Notes: generated from the sequence alone by a model not told the origin. DNA of 64,000 bases from Stutzerimonas stutzeri (GCF_002909485.1 NZ_PPXG01000003.1:186001-250000); one strand, 5' to 3'; positions 47,174 through 55,262 are shown, numbered from the stretch's first letter. Translations and numbers: made by a program.

Positions 47174-47880
47174 CAGATCGCCAGGCTGCGCAGGTCGCTC
47201 GCCGCCTGGCTTTGGGGGGCGTAGTGGCCCACCGGAGATTTGTGGGCCAAGGCTTCCTGGAGCGCTTCGTCTTCATGCACCAGCTGCGGTTGGCGTGGCA
47301 ACCCGTGCCGCCTGCGCCAGATCATCAGCAGGTCTCGTTGCAGCTGGCTTGCCGGATTGAAGCGGTTGACCAGTAACAGGTCTGCGAGCGGATGTGGCCT
47401 TGTCTGTAGCAGCACATGGCATGCAGCATCAGGCATTGCGAGATCGATTAGCAGGTCGGCACGCTGCGTTGCGCACACGCCGAATCGATGGCCGGGTAGC
47501 CGCTGTGGCAGATCGAACAAGACCCAGTCGTAGGCATGGGAAATCAGGTTGCACCGCTGTGCCCAGCATTCCCGGTCCGCGCAGAGCGCTGATTCGAGCT
47601 GCGCTACTTCAGCGTCGCTCACCCTTCCGTACGGCAGCAGGTGCAATCCAGGTTGGACTTCCAGCGCCGGTTCATTCCACGCCTTTGCGTCCAGTTGCGC
47701 TCGCGCCCAGCCCGATTCGAGGCTGATTTCCACGTTGAAGTGCAGACGCAGCATGTTGTCTGGACTGAGGTCGATCAACAGCACGCGCTCGCCCTGCTGG
47801 TGCAGGGCCAAGGCCAGATCTGCGAGCAAAGACGTGGCGCCCAGGCCGCCGCGCAGCGCTCGTATAGCCAGGGTTTTCAT
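47146..47880 (-). CDS. bcsQ: BcsQ (YhjQ) ParA/MinD-like cellulose biosynthesis protein
   Basis: A 244-aa SIMIBI-class protein related to MinD and ParA. Its P-loop reads RGGLGATS instead of KGGxGKT, missing both lysines. As I recall, E. coli BcsQ also deviates here. Other landmarks are VLLIDLSPDNMLRLHFN, HAYDWVLFDLP (Walker B-like) and LLLVNRFNPAS. In enterobacteria BcsQ with BcsR and BcsE assembles on the cytosolic side of the BcsA-BcsB complex and helps polar placement and secretion. The gene starts four bases inside bcsR and its 3' end lies within bcsA. Confidence 0.92.
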   Translation of the reverse strand: MKTLAIRALRGGLGATSLLADLALALHQQGERVLLIDLSPDNMLRLHFNVEISLESGWARAQLDAKAWNEPALEVQPGLHLLPYGRVSDAEVAQLESALCADRECWAQRCNLISHAYDWVLFDLPQRLPGHRFGVCATQRADLLIDLAMPDAACHVLLQTRPHPLADLLLVNRFNPASQLQRDLLMIWRRRHGLPRQPQLVHEDEALQEALAHKSPVGHYAPQSQAASDLRSLAIWCLSQRSEC

Positions 47881-48110
47881 GCCGGACGCCTGTCAGCGGT
47901 CGATGAGCCGATGGTATCGAGCGTTGCAGCGTCCAGCGCAGTGTTGAGGTCGTCGACTACTGAAAGCTCGAGCAGCAGCGGCCAGCGCTGGATGGCCTTG
48001 TCCAGTTCCAGTGATGCGGAAATATCCAGGTAGCCGAGATCCGGCAGGCCCAGATAGCGTTCTAGGCGGCCGATATCGTCATTGTGAACCCGCTGGGTCA
48101 GGCTGGGCAT
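47877..48110 (-). CDS. bcsR: BcsR (YhjR)-like small cellulose biosynthesis regulator
   Basis: A 77-aa protein. The core matches the BcsR family: ND near the start, then LGLPDLGYLDIS and AIQRWPLLLEL, corresponding to the LPDIDYADIS and RWPLLAEF segments I recall from E. coli BcsR. The C-terminal 25 residues are extra and variable. BcsR partners BcsQ and stabilises the synthase complex. It is the least conserved assignment in the operon, but the position immediately before bcsQ (4-base overlap) supports it. Confidence 0.85.
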   Translation of the reverse strand: MPSLTQRVHNDDIGRLERYLGLPDLGYLDISASLELDKAIQRWPLLLELSVVDDLNTALDAATLDTIGSSTADRRPA

Positions 48111-48116
48111 GTGTCG

Positions 48117-49754
48117 CTACTCGAAACGGTTCGGATAAGGGAGCCAGACGGTTTGCCCGCCCAGACGTACGTAGGGTTTGCCATCGTGTTCAATGACCTG
48201 CGCGGCCGCGGTCTCGGAAACCGGTTCGGTTCTTGGTAAATTGGCTATCAGCGCATTGATGTCCAGCTGGTTGCCTTCGCGTTGCGCGGCATAGAGCCTG
48301 GAAACCAGTTCTGAAAGAGCCAGGAAGCTGGAGGGCTGCTGAACATGAAGCGCTTGCCCGGTGCCGGCAGCGGTCATGCCGATCAGCTTCAAGCCGACTG
48401 GCACCTGGGTGATGGAGGGGCGTGGAATTTCGCGCATGCCGGCAATCTGCATGCGGTCCCCGTGCAGTGCCGCACCGTGTTCGGGAACCAGCAGCAATGC
48501 CACGGGTTTACCGCTGCGCTCCAGCTCATCGATGAAATTCGAAATATCGTCCAGAAGCCGCTGCGCCCTCGGACGGTATTCGGCCGATTGGGCCTTGCCG
48601 TCGGCACCGACGATCCGGTTGCCGTCGTGCAGGCTAATGCTGTTGTAGAAGAGGCTGACCCGCTCATCCGGCTGCTGCTGACGCTGCTTCCACCAGCCGC
48701 TGAGCACGTCGAGATCTCGGGCAATTGGGGAGCCGTCGAAGCCCGCTAGAGAGCGCGGGAAACGCTGGCTCGAAAGCGCAGGTTGCGGCATCCCTTGCGC
48801 AGATATCTCGTCGGCAAAGCCATCGAAACGGCCGTTATGGTTCATCAGTGTTTCGGAACGGAAGCCCAGGTTGGCCAGGTTCTGGAACAACATGCATTGC
48901 TCTGGCGCGGGCTCGTACAGCGCTTGATGGCGTGGCTGGCCACAGCTGGCGCGCAGCAATCGTATGGCGGCCGGCCCGCTATATGACGTTGCCGAGTTGA
49001 AGCGATCGAAAACGACGTCCATTCGTTGAAGCAGCGCGTTATCGCGCAGGCCAACCGCATCAAGGTCGTCCCAGGCCAGCGAACAAACGTTCAGCACGAC
49101 GACGTCAAATGCTGCGCTCTGCGGGCTCGGCGGTGGGAATTGCGTCTGGCGAGCAGCTTCGGCTTTGAAGAAGTTTTCCAGCCAGTTGTCGAGTGCGAGG
49201 CTGTCATTGCCTTGGCTATTGGTGGCGGCTGTTGCACTGATGCCCTGCGCCGGACTGGCTGGGGAGGCAGCCAAGCTCGGCGTGTAGGCCCACAGAGCAG
49301 TGCTGCTGAGGTTCAACCAAAGCAGGCCGCCAAGACAGAACACCGACAGCCGTACCCAGCTGGCAACGTAGCTGTAAGCAATGACCAGCAACGTGCAGAG
49401 GCCGATTAGTTTCCAGTCAACGAATCGGCCTGCGAGATCGAGCAGATACGCCGGGGTGAAGTCGAGCACTCCGGGTTGTGCGAGCAGGCGCTCGAACGGG
49501 GGGAGCCAGGTATCGTGATAAAGCAGGGCGATACCGACCGGGATGGCGATCAGCTGACGGGCAATTCGCAGGGCCCGGCCAGGCAGGGGTACGACCAGGC
49601 AGGCAGCGAACACCAGATTGGGCAGGGGTTGAAAATTCAGCAAGCCAAGGCCAATCAGCAGGAACTTGAGCAGGAAATACAAATTCCATGTGCCGAGCCC
49701 AGGCCAGGAGGCAGTCGCTGGTGCTGATACGATCAGAGGTTCATGCGCGCTCAT
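48117..49754 (-). CDS. bcsG: Cellulose phosphoethanolamine transferase BcsG
   Basis: A 545-aa inner-membrane enzyme of the alkaline-phosphatase-like fold that moves phosphoethanolamine from phosphatidylethanolamine to cellulose. Several membrane segments lie in the first 160 residues (LYFLLKFLLIGLGLLNF, LVFAACLVV, LIGLCTLLVIAYSYVASW). The periplasmic catalytic part has VVLNVCSLAWDD with the zinc-site Cys224, RFNSATSYSGPAAIRLLRASCGQ carrying the nucleophilic Ser, and PEHGAALHGDRMQ near the end with His and Asp ligands. I start at ATG 49754 because GGGAGG lies nine bases upstream. ATG 49763 has it directly abutting. The 5' end overlaps bcsF. Confidence 0.95.
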   Translation of the reverse strand: MSAHEPLIVSAPATASWPGLGTWNLYFLLKFLLIGLGLLNFQPLPNLVFAACLVVPLPGRALRIARQLIAIPVGIALLYHDTWLPPFERLLAQPGVLDFTPAYLLDLAGRFVDWKLIGLCTLLVIAYSYVASWVRLSVFCLGGLLWLNLSSTALWAYTPSLAASPASPAQGISATAATNSQGNDSLALDNWLENFFKAEAARQTQFPPPSPQSAAFDVVVLNVCSLAWDDLDAVGLRDNALLQRMDVVFDRFNSATSYSGPAAIRLLRASCGQPRHQALYEPAPEQCMLFQNLANLGFRSETLMNHNGRFDGFADEISAQGMPQPALSSQRFPRSLAGFDGSPIARDLDVLSGWWKQRQQQPDERVSLFYNSISLHDGNRIVGADGKAQSAEYRPRAQRLLDDISNFIDELERSGKPVALLLVPEHGAALHGDRMQIAGMREIPRPSITQVPVGLKLIGMTAAGTGQALHVQQPSSFLALSELVSRLYAAQREGNQLDINALIANLPRTEPVSETAAAQVIEHDGKPYVRLGGQTVWLPYPNRFE

Positions 49755-49941
49755 GCGTGCCATCCTCCCGGACCGTGTCGGCTGAACGACGGCGCAGCGC
49801 TGTGGTTTTCAGGTAGCGTGGTGGAAGCATTCGATCAATTGAGCGAAAGATGCTCTGGCGGGTTGTTGCGATCAGCCAGCCAAGGCATATCCCGATCATT
49901 ACGAATAGGGCGGCGACTTCGATCAGTTGCTCGAGTCTCAT
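49741..49941 (-). CDS. bcsF: BcsF small membrane protein
   Basis: A 66-aa single-span protein: LEQLIEVAALFVMIGICLGWLIATTR forms the membrane helix (in two stretches), followed by a basic cytosolic tail with MLPPRYLKTTALRRRS. This matches the size and layout of E. coli BcsF (helix near the N-terminus, then PRYVKP ... LRR). BcsF recruits BcsE to the membrane. The gene overlaps bcsE by four bases (ATGA) and bcsG by 14, consistent with co-translation. Confidence 0.9.
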   Translation of the reverse strand: MRLEQLIEVAALFVMIGICLGWLIATTRQSIFRSIDRMLPPRYLKTTALRRRSADTVREDGTHERA

Positions 49942-51569
49942 GTTCGTGCCTCCAGCGAAAGGCTCAGGGGGCGCGGTTTGAAAAGCTGTTTTGGCGTGCT
50001 GGAAGCGGTGGATGAGCGCGTGCTATCGGCAGGCGAGGCGTCATTCTGAAAGCCGGGACCGGACAGGAAGTCCAGCTCGGAGAGTGATTCCAGCCCCAGG
50101 AACAGCTCTTGCCATTTGACGCCGAATATATTGCTCAAGGCGTCGTCCAGCGATTCTGGGCGGCATGCAAAAAGGAACAGGTAGAGACCACCCTCGACGA
50201 TACAGGCGATATCGCCGTTTCTGCGCAGCCGAGTCTGACTCAGCACCTGTTCCAGGCTGAGGCCGGGCACCGGCTGCAGACGAATCAGCTGGTGGCTGAT
50301 GTCGCCAGCGACGCTTCCGGTCCACATCTTCCGAATGGCCTCGGCGAACCTGGCGGGGCTCTGCTGCCCACAAAGCGCGAGCGGCTTCAGTTCATCGAGA
50401 TTTGCTTCGATTTCTTTCAGCTGCCTTTGCCAGACGTGCCCTTGGGCACTTTCCACCAAGGTCAGAAAACGAGTGAGCGGTGTACCGAAGGGGACCACAA
50501 GCGTGGCACCCCCGCTAATCAACAACTGCTCGTCGCGATAGCGCAGGCACGGTGCGATCTCGCGGACGATCAGCTTTAGCTGGTTGCCGCACGTACGCCG
50601 CAGCTGATTGAGCAGATGTGCCAGCTCGTCGAGTTGCTCGTTTCGGGATATCGCGAAGAGAACGCTGGCAGCTCTGGCGGTCAGCGCGTGCTCGAGCAGC
50701 TCAGCGTTGCTGTCGAACAGCCGCCATTGTGGCGAGAGGTGGAGCGCGCCCTCCAGCACACTGCGTTCGGCGTGGACGCGGCCCTGGTCCGAATACTCCG
50801 CGCTTTGCCCAGCGTCGGCGGTCTCCGCGACTTTGAAGCCGCAGGGGTGATACTCAAGCGGGAACTTACGTCCACTCAACACGCCCTCGCTGGCATGCCA
50901 GAAGTGCAAAAAGAGCTGGGGGCCGGATGCCGTGCGACTCAACAAGGCGAGGCCTGCAAGTGAATAGGGCAGGTGGCACAGGTGATCGCTCAGGTCATCA
51001 CTTATGCCATCGCTGATGATGACCATGGTTGCGTGGCGCTTTCTAAGCCAGATGCCAATTCGCTCGATCCACGCAGCCAGCGCTTGTTTGCCGAACAGAT
51101 TCCATGCCTGGGTGGGAAGCACCAATATAATGTGCTGGCCCCGAACATCTACAGCTCGCTCCAGCTCCGACTCGGTACGCTTCAGAAAGGCGCTAACGTG
51201 GTTAGCGGCCAGCGTCAAAAGCAACAGTTCGCGGGGGCCGGCGTCTAGGGGCAGGCTGTCGACCAGGTGCTGGTGTTTTGTGTCGGTTGATATCAGGACC
51301 GCAAGGTGGTCTCGGCCGAGCCCCTTGATGACTTGCTGCGATAGCAACGCTGCGTCGCTAGCCTGCTCTGCAATAAGCCAATGAACCCGACCGGTGTTCA
51401 AGGTCAGGGCTCCTGCATCGCCATCGCCCAGCCCCAGCGAAGCTGGTTGCTGTTTGGAAAAGCTATCGGTAGGCAAGGTGGCGTGACCTGTTGCGGTTTT
51501 TAGTGGGACGCGCTCTGATGCGGCCTTGCCAGATATCGGCATGGTCGTCTCTGGCGTGAGCCAGTCCAT
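49938..51569 (-). CDS. bcsE: BcsE c-di-GMP-binding cellulose regulator (GIL domain)
   Basis: A 543-aa cytosolic protein of the BcsE family. The N-terminal two thirds resemble a degenerate ATPase and receiver-like platform (HWLIAEQASDAALLSQQVIKGLGRDH, HIILVLPTQAWNLFG). The C-terminal GIL domain carries the c-di-GMP motif RxGD as RNGD at 450-453 in LRRNGDIACIVEGGLYLFLFACRP. Family segments CLRYRDEQLLISGGATLVVPFGTPLTRFL fit the receiver-like core. BcsE supports maximal cellulose production and binds BcsF and BcsRQ. It is the first gene of the operon. The ribosome-binding site is weak (GAAGTG). Confidence 0.93.
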   Translation of the reverse strand: MDWLTPETTMPISGKAASERVPLKTATGHATLPTDSFSKQQPASLGLGDGDAGALTLNTGRVHWLIAEQASDAALLSQQVIKGLGRDHLAVLISTDTKHQHLVDSLPLDAGPRELLLLTLAANHVSAFLKRTESELERAVDVRGQHIILVLPTQAWNLFGKQALAAWIERIGIWLRKRHATMVIISDGISDDLSDHLCHLPYSLAGLALLSRTASGPQLFLHFWHASEGVLSGRKFPLEYHPCGFKVAETADAGQSAEYSDQGRVHAERSVLEGALHLSPQWRLFDSNAELLEHALTARAASVLFAISRNEQLDELAHLLNQLRRTCGNQLKLIVREIAPCLRYRDEQLLISGGATLVVPFGTPLTRFLTLVESAQGHVWQRQLKEIEANLDELKPLALCGQQSPARFAEAIRKMWTGSVAGDISHQLIRLQPVPGLSLEQVLSQTRLRRNGDIACIVEGGLYLFLFACRPESLDDALSNIFGVKWQELFLGLESLSELDFLSGPGFQNDASPADSTRSSTASSTPKQLFKPRPLSLSLEART

Positions 51570-51609
51570 TTCACTTCGTCGGGAATGGCAACATGACTAT
51601 GCTGCCATC

Positions 51610-51638
51610 ATTATGATATCAGTGATTGCGAGCATCAA
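51610..51638 (-). promoter_or_regulatory. Sigma70-like promoter of the bcsEFGRQABC operon
   Basis: On the minus strand TTGATG (51633-51638) and CATAAT (51610-51615) are separated by exactly 17 bases. The predicted start near 51603 leaves a leader of about 34 bases before bcsE. This is the only good promoter seen for the eight genes, which have at most 15-base gaps. Confidence 0.65.
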
Positions 51639-51720
51639 ATAGTTCGAAGCGATGGCCGGTTGCCATGTGTAGCGGTTTTGACGAGCTAAGCTGGCTGAAG
51701 TCACTAGAGTTGGGGAAAGC

Positions 51721-52107
51721 ATGAACATTGAAACGGTAAAAGACGCCTCGGGACTCAAGACCAAATCTGGTCTGGGGCGCGTGTTCAAGGCTGCCGGCTA
51801 CTCTTTTGCGGGCCTTGCCGCGGCCTGGCGATACGAGGCGGCCTTTAGGCAATTGCTTTGCATGGCATGCGTGTTGATACCCGTGGCCTTCTTCGTGACC
51901 GATTCGCCTGTCGAGCGGGCGCTGCTGATCCTGCCAGTACTCGTATCGCTAGCCTTGGAGCTGCTGAATTCGGCAATCGAGGCTGTGGTTGATCGCATCT
52001 CTCTTGACATTCATCCGCTATCCAAACGCGCCAAGGATCTGGGCAGTGCCGCGCAGTTCTTGGGTCTGTGTTCCATCGTGATCATCTGGCTCGCCGTTCT
52101 GATTTGA
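51721..52107 (+). CDS. dgkA: Diacylglycerol kinase
   Basis: A 128-aa three-helix inner-membrane enzyme that phosphorylates diacylglycerol to phosphatidate. The family signature LALELLNSAIEAVVDRIS is clear, as are AWRYEAAFRQLL and HPLSKRAKDLGSAAQFLGL. The length matches E. coli DgkA (about 121 aa). GGGGA precedes the ATG. It is divergent from bcsE. Because BcsG releases diacylglycerol from phosphatidylethanolamine, this placement makes biochemical sense: DgkA would return the lipid to phospholipid synthesis. That link is an inference from context. Confidence 0.95.
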   Translation: MNIETVKDASGLKTKSGLGRVFKAAGYSFAGLAAAWRYEAAFRQLLCMACVLIPVAFFVTDSPVERALLILPVLVSLALELLNSAIEAVVDRISLDIHPLSKRAKDLGSAAQFLGLCSIVIIWLAVLI

Positions 52108-52170
52108 GCGAGCAGTGAATGGCGCAGCCTGCCTGGTGACGAAAAATCTGCTAACAATGGCTCTCAGTAG

Positions 52171-52205
52171 GGTCGACCACACTGCGCAATAATGCGCTGT
52201 CGACC
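52171..52205. promoter_or_regulatory. Nested inverted repeats just upstream of ompR
   Basis: GGTCGAC (52171-52177) mirrors GTCGACC (52199-52205), and inside it GCGCA (52184-52188) mirrors TGCGC (52193-52197). The structure ends five bases before the GGGAG ribosome-binding site, so it could be an operator or a leader hairpin affecting translation of the regulator. Confidence 0.45.
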
Positions 52206-52219
52206 ATCTGGGAGTTCCC

Positions 52220-52954
52220 ATGAGCAGCACTGCGCAAGCCAGCGAAGGCGAAAAAATCCTTATCGTCGATGACGATGCCCGTTTGCGGCGTCTGCTCGAG
52301 CGTTTTCTCGACGAGCAGGGCTACCGTGTCCGTACCGTGGAAAACACCGAGCAGATGGACCGCCTGCTCAGCCGCGAGCTGTTTCAGCTGGTGGTGCTCG
52401 ACCTGATGATGCCTGGTGAGGATGGCCTGTCCGCCTGCCGACGGTTGCGCGAGAGCAATAACCAGATCCCCATCATCATGCTCACCGCCAAGGGCGACGA
52501 GGCCAGCCGTATTCAGGGGCTGGAGCAGGGCGCCGACGACTACCTGGCCAAACCCTTCAATCCCCGTGAGCTGCTCGCGCGCATTCGGGCGGTGCTGCGC
52601 CGGCAGACGCCGCAGGTGCCCGGCGCCCCCGCCAGCGAGGATGAAACCGTTACCTTCGGTGAGTACGAGCTGTCGCTCGCTACCCGCGAGCTGAAGAAGG
52701 GTAACGAGGTGCATATGCTCACCACTGGCGAGTTCGCTGTGCTCAAGGCATTGGTTCAGCACGCCCGCGAGCCGCTGACCCGCGACAAACTGATGAATCT
52801 GGCACGAGGTCGTGAGTGGGATGCCCTTGAGCGATCCATCGATGTGCAGATTTCCCGCCTGCGCCGGCTGATCGAGCCGGATCCGTCCAAGCCCCGCTAT
52901 ATCCAGACGGTCTGGGGTGTTGGCTATGTGTTCGTGCCGGACGGCAACAAGTGA
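52220..52954 (+). CDS. ompR: OmpR-family response regulator (AmgR/OmpR)
   Basis: A 244-aa two-component response regulator. The receiver domain has the acidic pocket (ILIVDDDARLR), phospho-acceptor Asp61 (VVLDLMMPGEDG), the switch Thr (IIMLTAKGD) and Lys in YLAKPFNPRELL. The C-terminal winged-helix DNA-binding domain shows LTTGEFAVLKALVQHAREPLTRDKL and RSIDVQISRLRRLIEPDP, then YIQTVWGVGYVFVPDG. In P. aeruginosa the orthologue is AmgR, which answers envelope stress from aminoglycosides. GGGAG lies six bases before the ATG. Its kinase follows after 76 bases. Confidence 0.95.
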   Translation: MSSTAQASEGEKILIVDDDARLRRLLERFLDEQGYRVRTVENTEQMDRLLSRELFQLVVLDLMMPGEDGLSACRRLRESNNQIPIIMLTAKGDEASRIQGLEQGADDYLAKPFNPRELLARIRAVLRRQTPQVPGAPASEDETVTFGEYELSLATRELKKGNEVHMLTTGEFAVLKALVQHAREPLTRDKLMNLARGREWDALERSIDVQISRLRRLIEPDPSKPRYIQTVWGVGYVFVPDGNK

Positions 52955-52967
52955 GTCGATCACTGCC

Positions 52968-53015
52968 AGCCTCAGGCCACGAGCGCATTCAGCTTGCGGC
53001 TCGTAGCCTGAGGCT
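52968..53015. repeat. Long inverted repeat in the ompR-envZ spacer
   Basis: AGCCTCAGGC plus ACGAGC (52968-52984) pairs with GCTCGT plus GCCTGAGGCT (52999-53015), 16 of 17 positions, around a 14-base loop. No T tract follows. It lies between the regulator and kinase genes and could trim the transcript or lower kinase expression. Confidence 0.7.
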
Positions 53016-53030
53016 CGCAGCCGCTTTTCC

Positions 53031-54350
53031 ATGAAAACTCCTCTGTGGTTCCCACAAAGCTTCTTCGCTCGCACCCTGTGGATGGTGCTGATCGTGGTGC
53101 TGTTTTCCAAGGTCCTTACGCTGGTCTATCTGATGGCCAACGAGGATGTGCTGGTGGACCGGCAGTACAGCCATGGCGCGGCGCTGACGCTGCGTGCCTA
53201 TTGGGCTGCAGACGTCGAGGACCGTGATCGTATAGGGCGTGCTGCAGGCTTGCAGCCGGTAGCCGAGAGGAACGTCCCGCGCAGCGAATACCACTGGCCC
53301 TATACCGATATCTTCCAGCGGCAGATGCGTGACGAGCTGGGTGAAGACACCGAAGTCCGGGTGCGTATCCAGCCCTCTACCGCCATCTGGGTGCGCGCTC
53401 CGAACCTTGGGCCAGATTGGGTCCAGGTGCCGCTGTACGCTTATCCGCTGCGTGGTCAGCGTATCTGGAGTGTGCTTGGCTGGTTCCTCGGCATAGGTCT
53501 GCTCTCGACGGCAGCGGCCTGGATCTTCGTCAGTCAGCTCAACCTGCCGCTGAAACGGCTGGTCTTCGCCGCGCGGCAGATCGGTAAGGGACGCAGGGTA
53601 AGGTTGCCGGTCAGCGACACGCCGAGTGAAATGACCGAGGTCTACCGCGCATTCAACCAGATGGCCGAGGATGTCGAGCAGGCGGGTCGTGAGCGGGAGC
53701 TGATGTTGGCCGGTGTCTCCCACGACCTGCGCACCCCGCTGACGCGCTTGCGTTTGTCGCTGGAGCTGATGGCTAGCGACGACGAGCTGACCGACGACAT
53801 GATCCGTGATGTCGAGGACATGAACGCCATCCTCGACCAGTTCCTCGCCTTCGTACGCGACGGTAGCGACGAGCCGGTGGAGACCACCGACCTCGGTGAG
53901 CTGATTCGCGAAACGGTGGCGCCCTACAATCAACAGCAGGAAACGGTGCGGCTGTGCGTCGAGCCGATGCCGCCGTTCGCCTTGCGTCGGGTATCGATCA
54001 AGCGACTGTTGGTCAACCTTATCGAGAACGCCCTGCGTTACGCGGGAGGTGGGGTGGAAGTGGCGGCTTATGTGTCGGGAGATCAGCACGCCCCTTACGT
54101 GGTACTCAGCGTGCTCGACCGCGGCCCGGGCATTGACCCTTCGGAGCTCGAAGGGATCTTCAATCCGTTCATTCGCGGCGATCGTGCCCGCGGCGGCCAG
54201 GGCGCCGGCCTGGGCCTGGCGATCGTCAAGCGCGTCGCCTCGCAGCATGGCGGCATCGTCGAGTTGCGCAATCGCGAGGGTGGCGGTCTGGAGGCGCGCG
54301 TCAGTCTGCCGCTCGGGTTGCTGTTGCCGCGCGATGCGGTAAGGACCTGA
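53031..54350 (+). CDS. envZ: EnvZ-family sensor histidine kinase (AmgS/EnvZ)
   Basis: A 439-aa inner-membrane kinase. The first membrane helix (LWMVLIVVLFSKVLTLVYLM) and the second (VLGWFLGIGLLSTAAAWIFVSQL) bracket a periplasmic domain of about 120 residues. Then come a HAMP domain (LPLKRLVFAARQIGKGRRVRLP), HisKA with His231 in GVSHDLRTPLTRLRL, and HATPase_c with NLIENALRYAGG, DRGPGIDPSELE and GAGLGLAIVKR. It is the partner of the adjacent OmpR-type regulator. P. aeruginosa AmgS is the recalled orthologue. The ATG at 53031 has no strong ribosome-binding site, and the spacer before it contains a large hairpin. Confidence 0.95.
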   Translation: MKTPLWFPQSFFARTLWMVLIVVLFSKVLTLVYLMANEDVLVDRQYSHGAALTLRAYWAADVEDRDRIGRAAGLQPVAERNVPRSEYHWPYTDIFQRQMRDELGEDTEVRVRIQPSTAIWVRAPNLGPDWVQVPLYAYPLRGQRIWSVLGWFLGIGLLSTAAAWIFVSQLNLPLKRLVFAARQIGKGRRVRLPVSDTPSEMTEVYRAFNQMAEDVEQAGRERELMLAGVSHDLRTPLTRLRLSLELMASDDELTDDMIRDVEDMNAILDQFLAFVRDGSDEPVETTDLGELIRETVAPYNQQQETVRLCVEPMPPFALRRVSIKRLLVNLIENALRYAGGGVEVAAYVSGDQHAPYVVLSVLDRGPGIDPSELEGIFNPFIRGDRARGGQGAGLGLAIVKRVASQHGGIVELRNREGGGLEARVSLPLGLLLPRDAVRT

Positions 54351-54356
54351 CGCCCG

Positions 54357-55262
54357 CTAGCCCTTGCCTTTGGTACGAGTCAGGTGAGGGCCGCCGTTCT
54401 TTTCCAGGTACTGAATGATCAGCCCGGCGACGTCCTTGCCAGTGGTTTCCTCGATGCCGGCCAGGCCCGGCGAGGAGTTCACTTCCATCACCAACGGGCC
54501 GTGATTGGAGCGCAGGATATCGACGCCGGCCACGTTCAGGCCCATCACCTTGGCCGCGCGAATGGCGGTCATGCGCTCTTCAGGGGTGATCTTGATCAGG
54601 CTGGCGGAGCCGCCGCGGTGCAGGTTGGAGCGGAATTCGCCGGGTTTGGCCTGGCGTTTCATCGCGGCGATAACCTTGTCGCCGACCACGAAGCAGCGGA
54701 TGTCCGCGCCGCCGGCTTCCTTGATGTACTCCTGCACCATGATGTCCTGCTTAAGGCCCATGAAGGCCTCGATCACCGATTCGGCGGCCTTTTCGGTTTC
54801 GCAGAGCACCACGCCAATGCCCTGGGTGCCTTCCAGTACCTTAATCACCAATGGCGCGCCATTGACCATGCGGATCAGGTCGGGAATGTCATCGGGCGAG
54901 TGAGCGAACCCGGTTACCGGCAGGCCGACGCCACGTCGTGACAGCAGTTGCAGCGCGCGCAGCTTGTCGCGCGAGCGGGCAATGGCTACCGACTCGTTGA
55001 GCGGAAACACGCCCTGCATCTCGAACTGGCGCAGCACCGCGCAACCATAAAAGGTCACCGATGCACCGATGCGCGGAATCACTGCGTCGAAGCCATCCAG
55101 CGGTTTGCCACGGTAGTGGATCTGCGGCTTGTGACTGGCAATATTCATGTACGCACGCAGCGTATCGATCACCACCACCTCATGGCCCCGTTGCTGACCG
55201 GCTTCGACCAGGCGTCGGGTGGAATACAGGCGCGGATTGCGCGACAGCACGGCGATTTTCAT
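54357..55262 (-). CDS. rimK: RimK ribosomal protein S6 glutamate ligase
   Basis: A 301-aa ATP-grasp ligase that adds glutamate residues to the C-terminus of ribosomal protein S6. Landmarks are [63 protein letters not shown] (ATP-grasp loop) and [27 protein letters not shown]. Metal-binding [14 protein letters not shown] follows. The ATG at 55262 overlaps the rimB stop by four bases. From published work on P. fluorescens as I recall it, RimK with RimA and RimB changes the proteome through S6 modification and responds to c-di-GMP. Confidence 0.95.
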   Translation of the reverse strand: MKIAVLSRNPRLYSTRRLVEAGQQRGHEVVVIDTLRAYMNIASHKPQIHYRGKPLDGFDAVIPRIGASVTFYGCAVLRQFEMQGVFPLNESVAIARSRDKLRALQLLSRRGVGLPVTGFAHSPDDIPDLIRMVNGAPLVIKVLEGTQGIGVVLCETEKAAESVIEAFMGLKQDIMVQEYIKEAGGADIRCFVVGDKVIAAMKRQAKPGEFRSNLHRGGSASLIKITPEERMTAIRAAKVMGLNVAGVDILRSNHGPLVMEVNSSPGLAGIEETTGKDVAGLIIQYLEKNGGPHLTRTKGKG

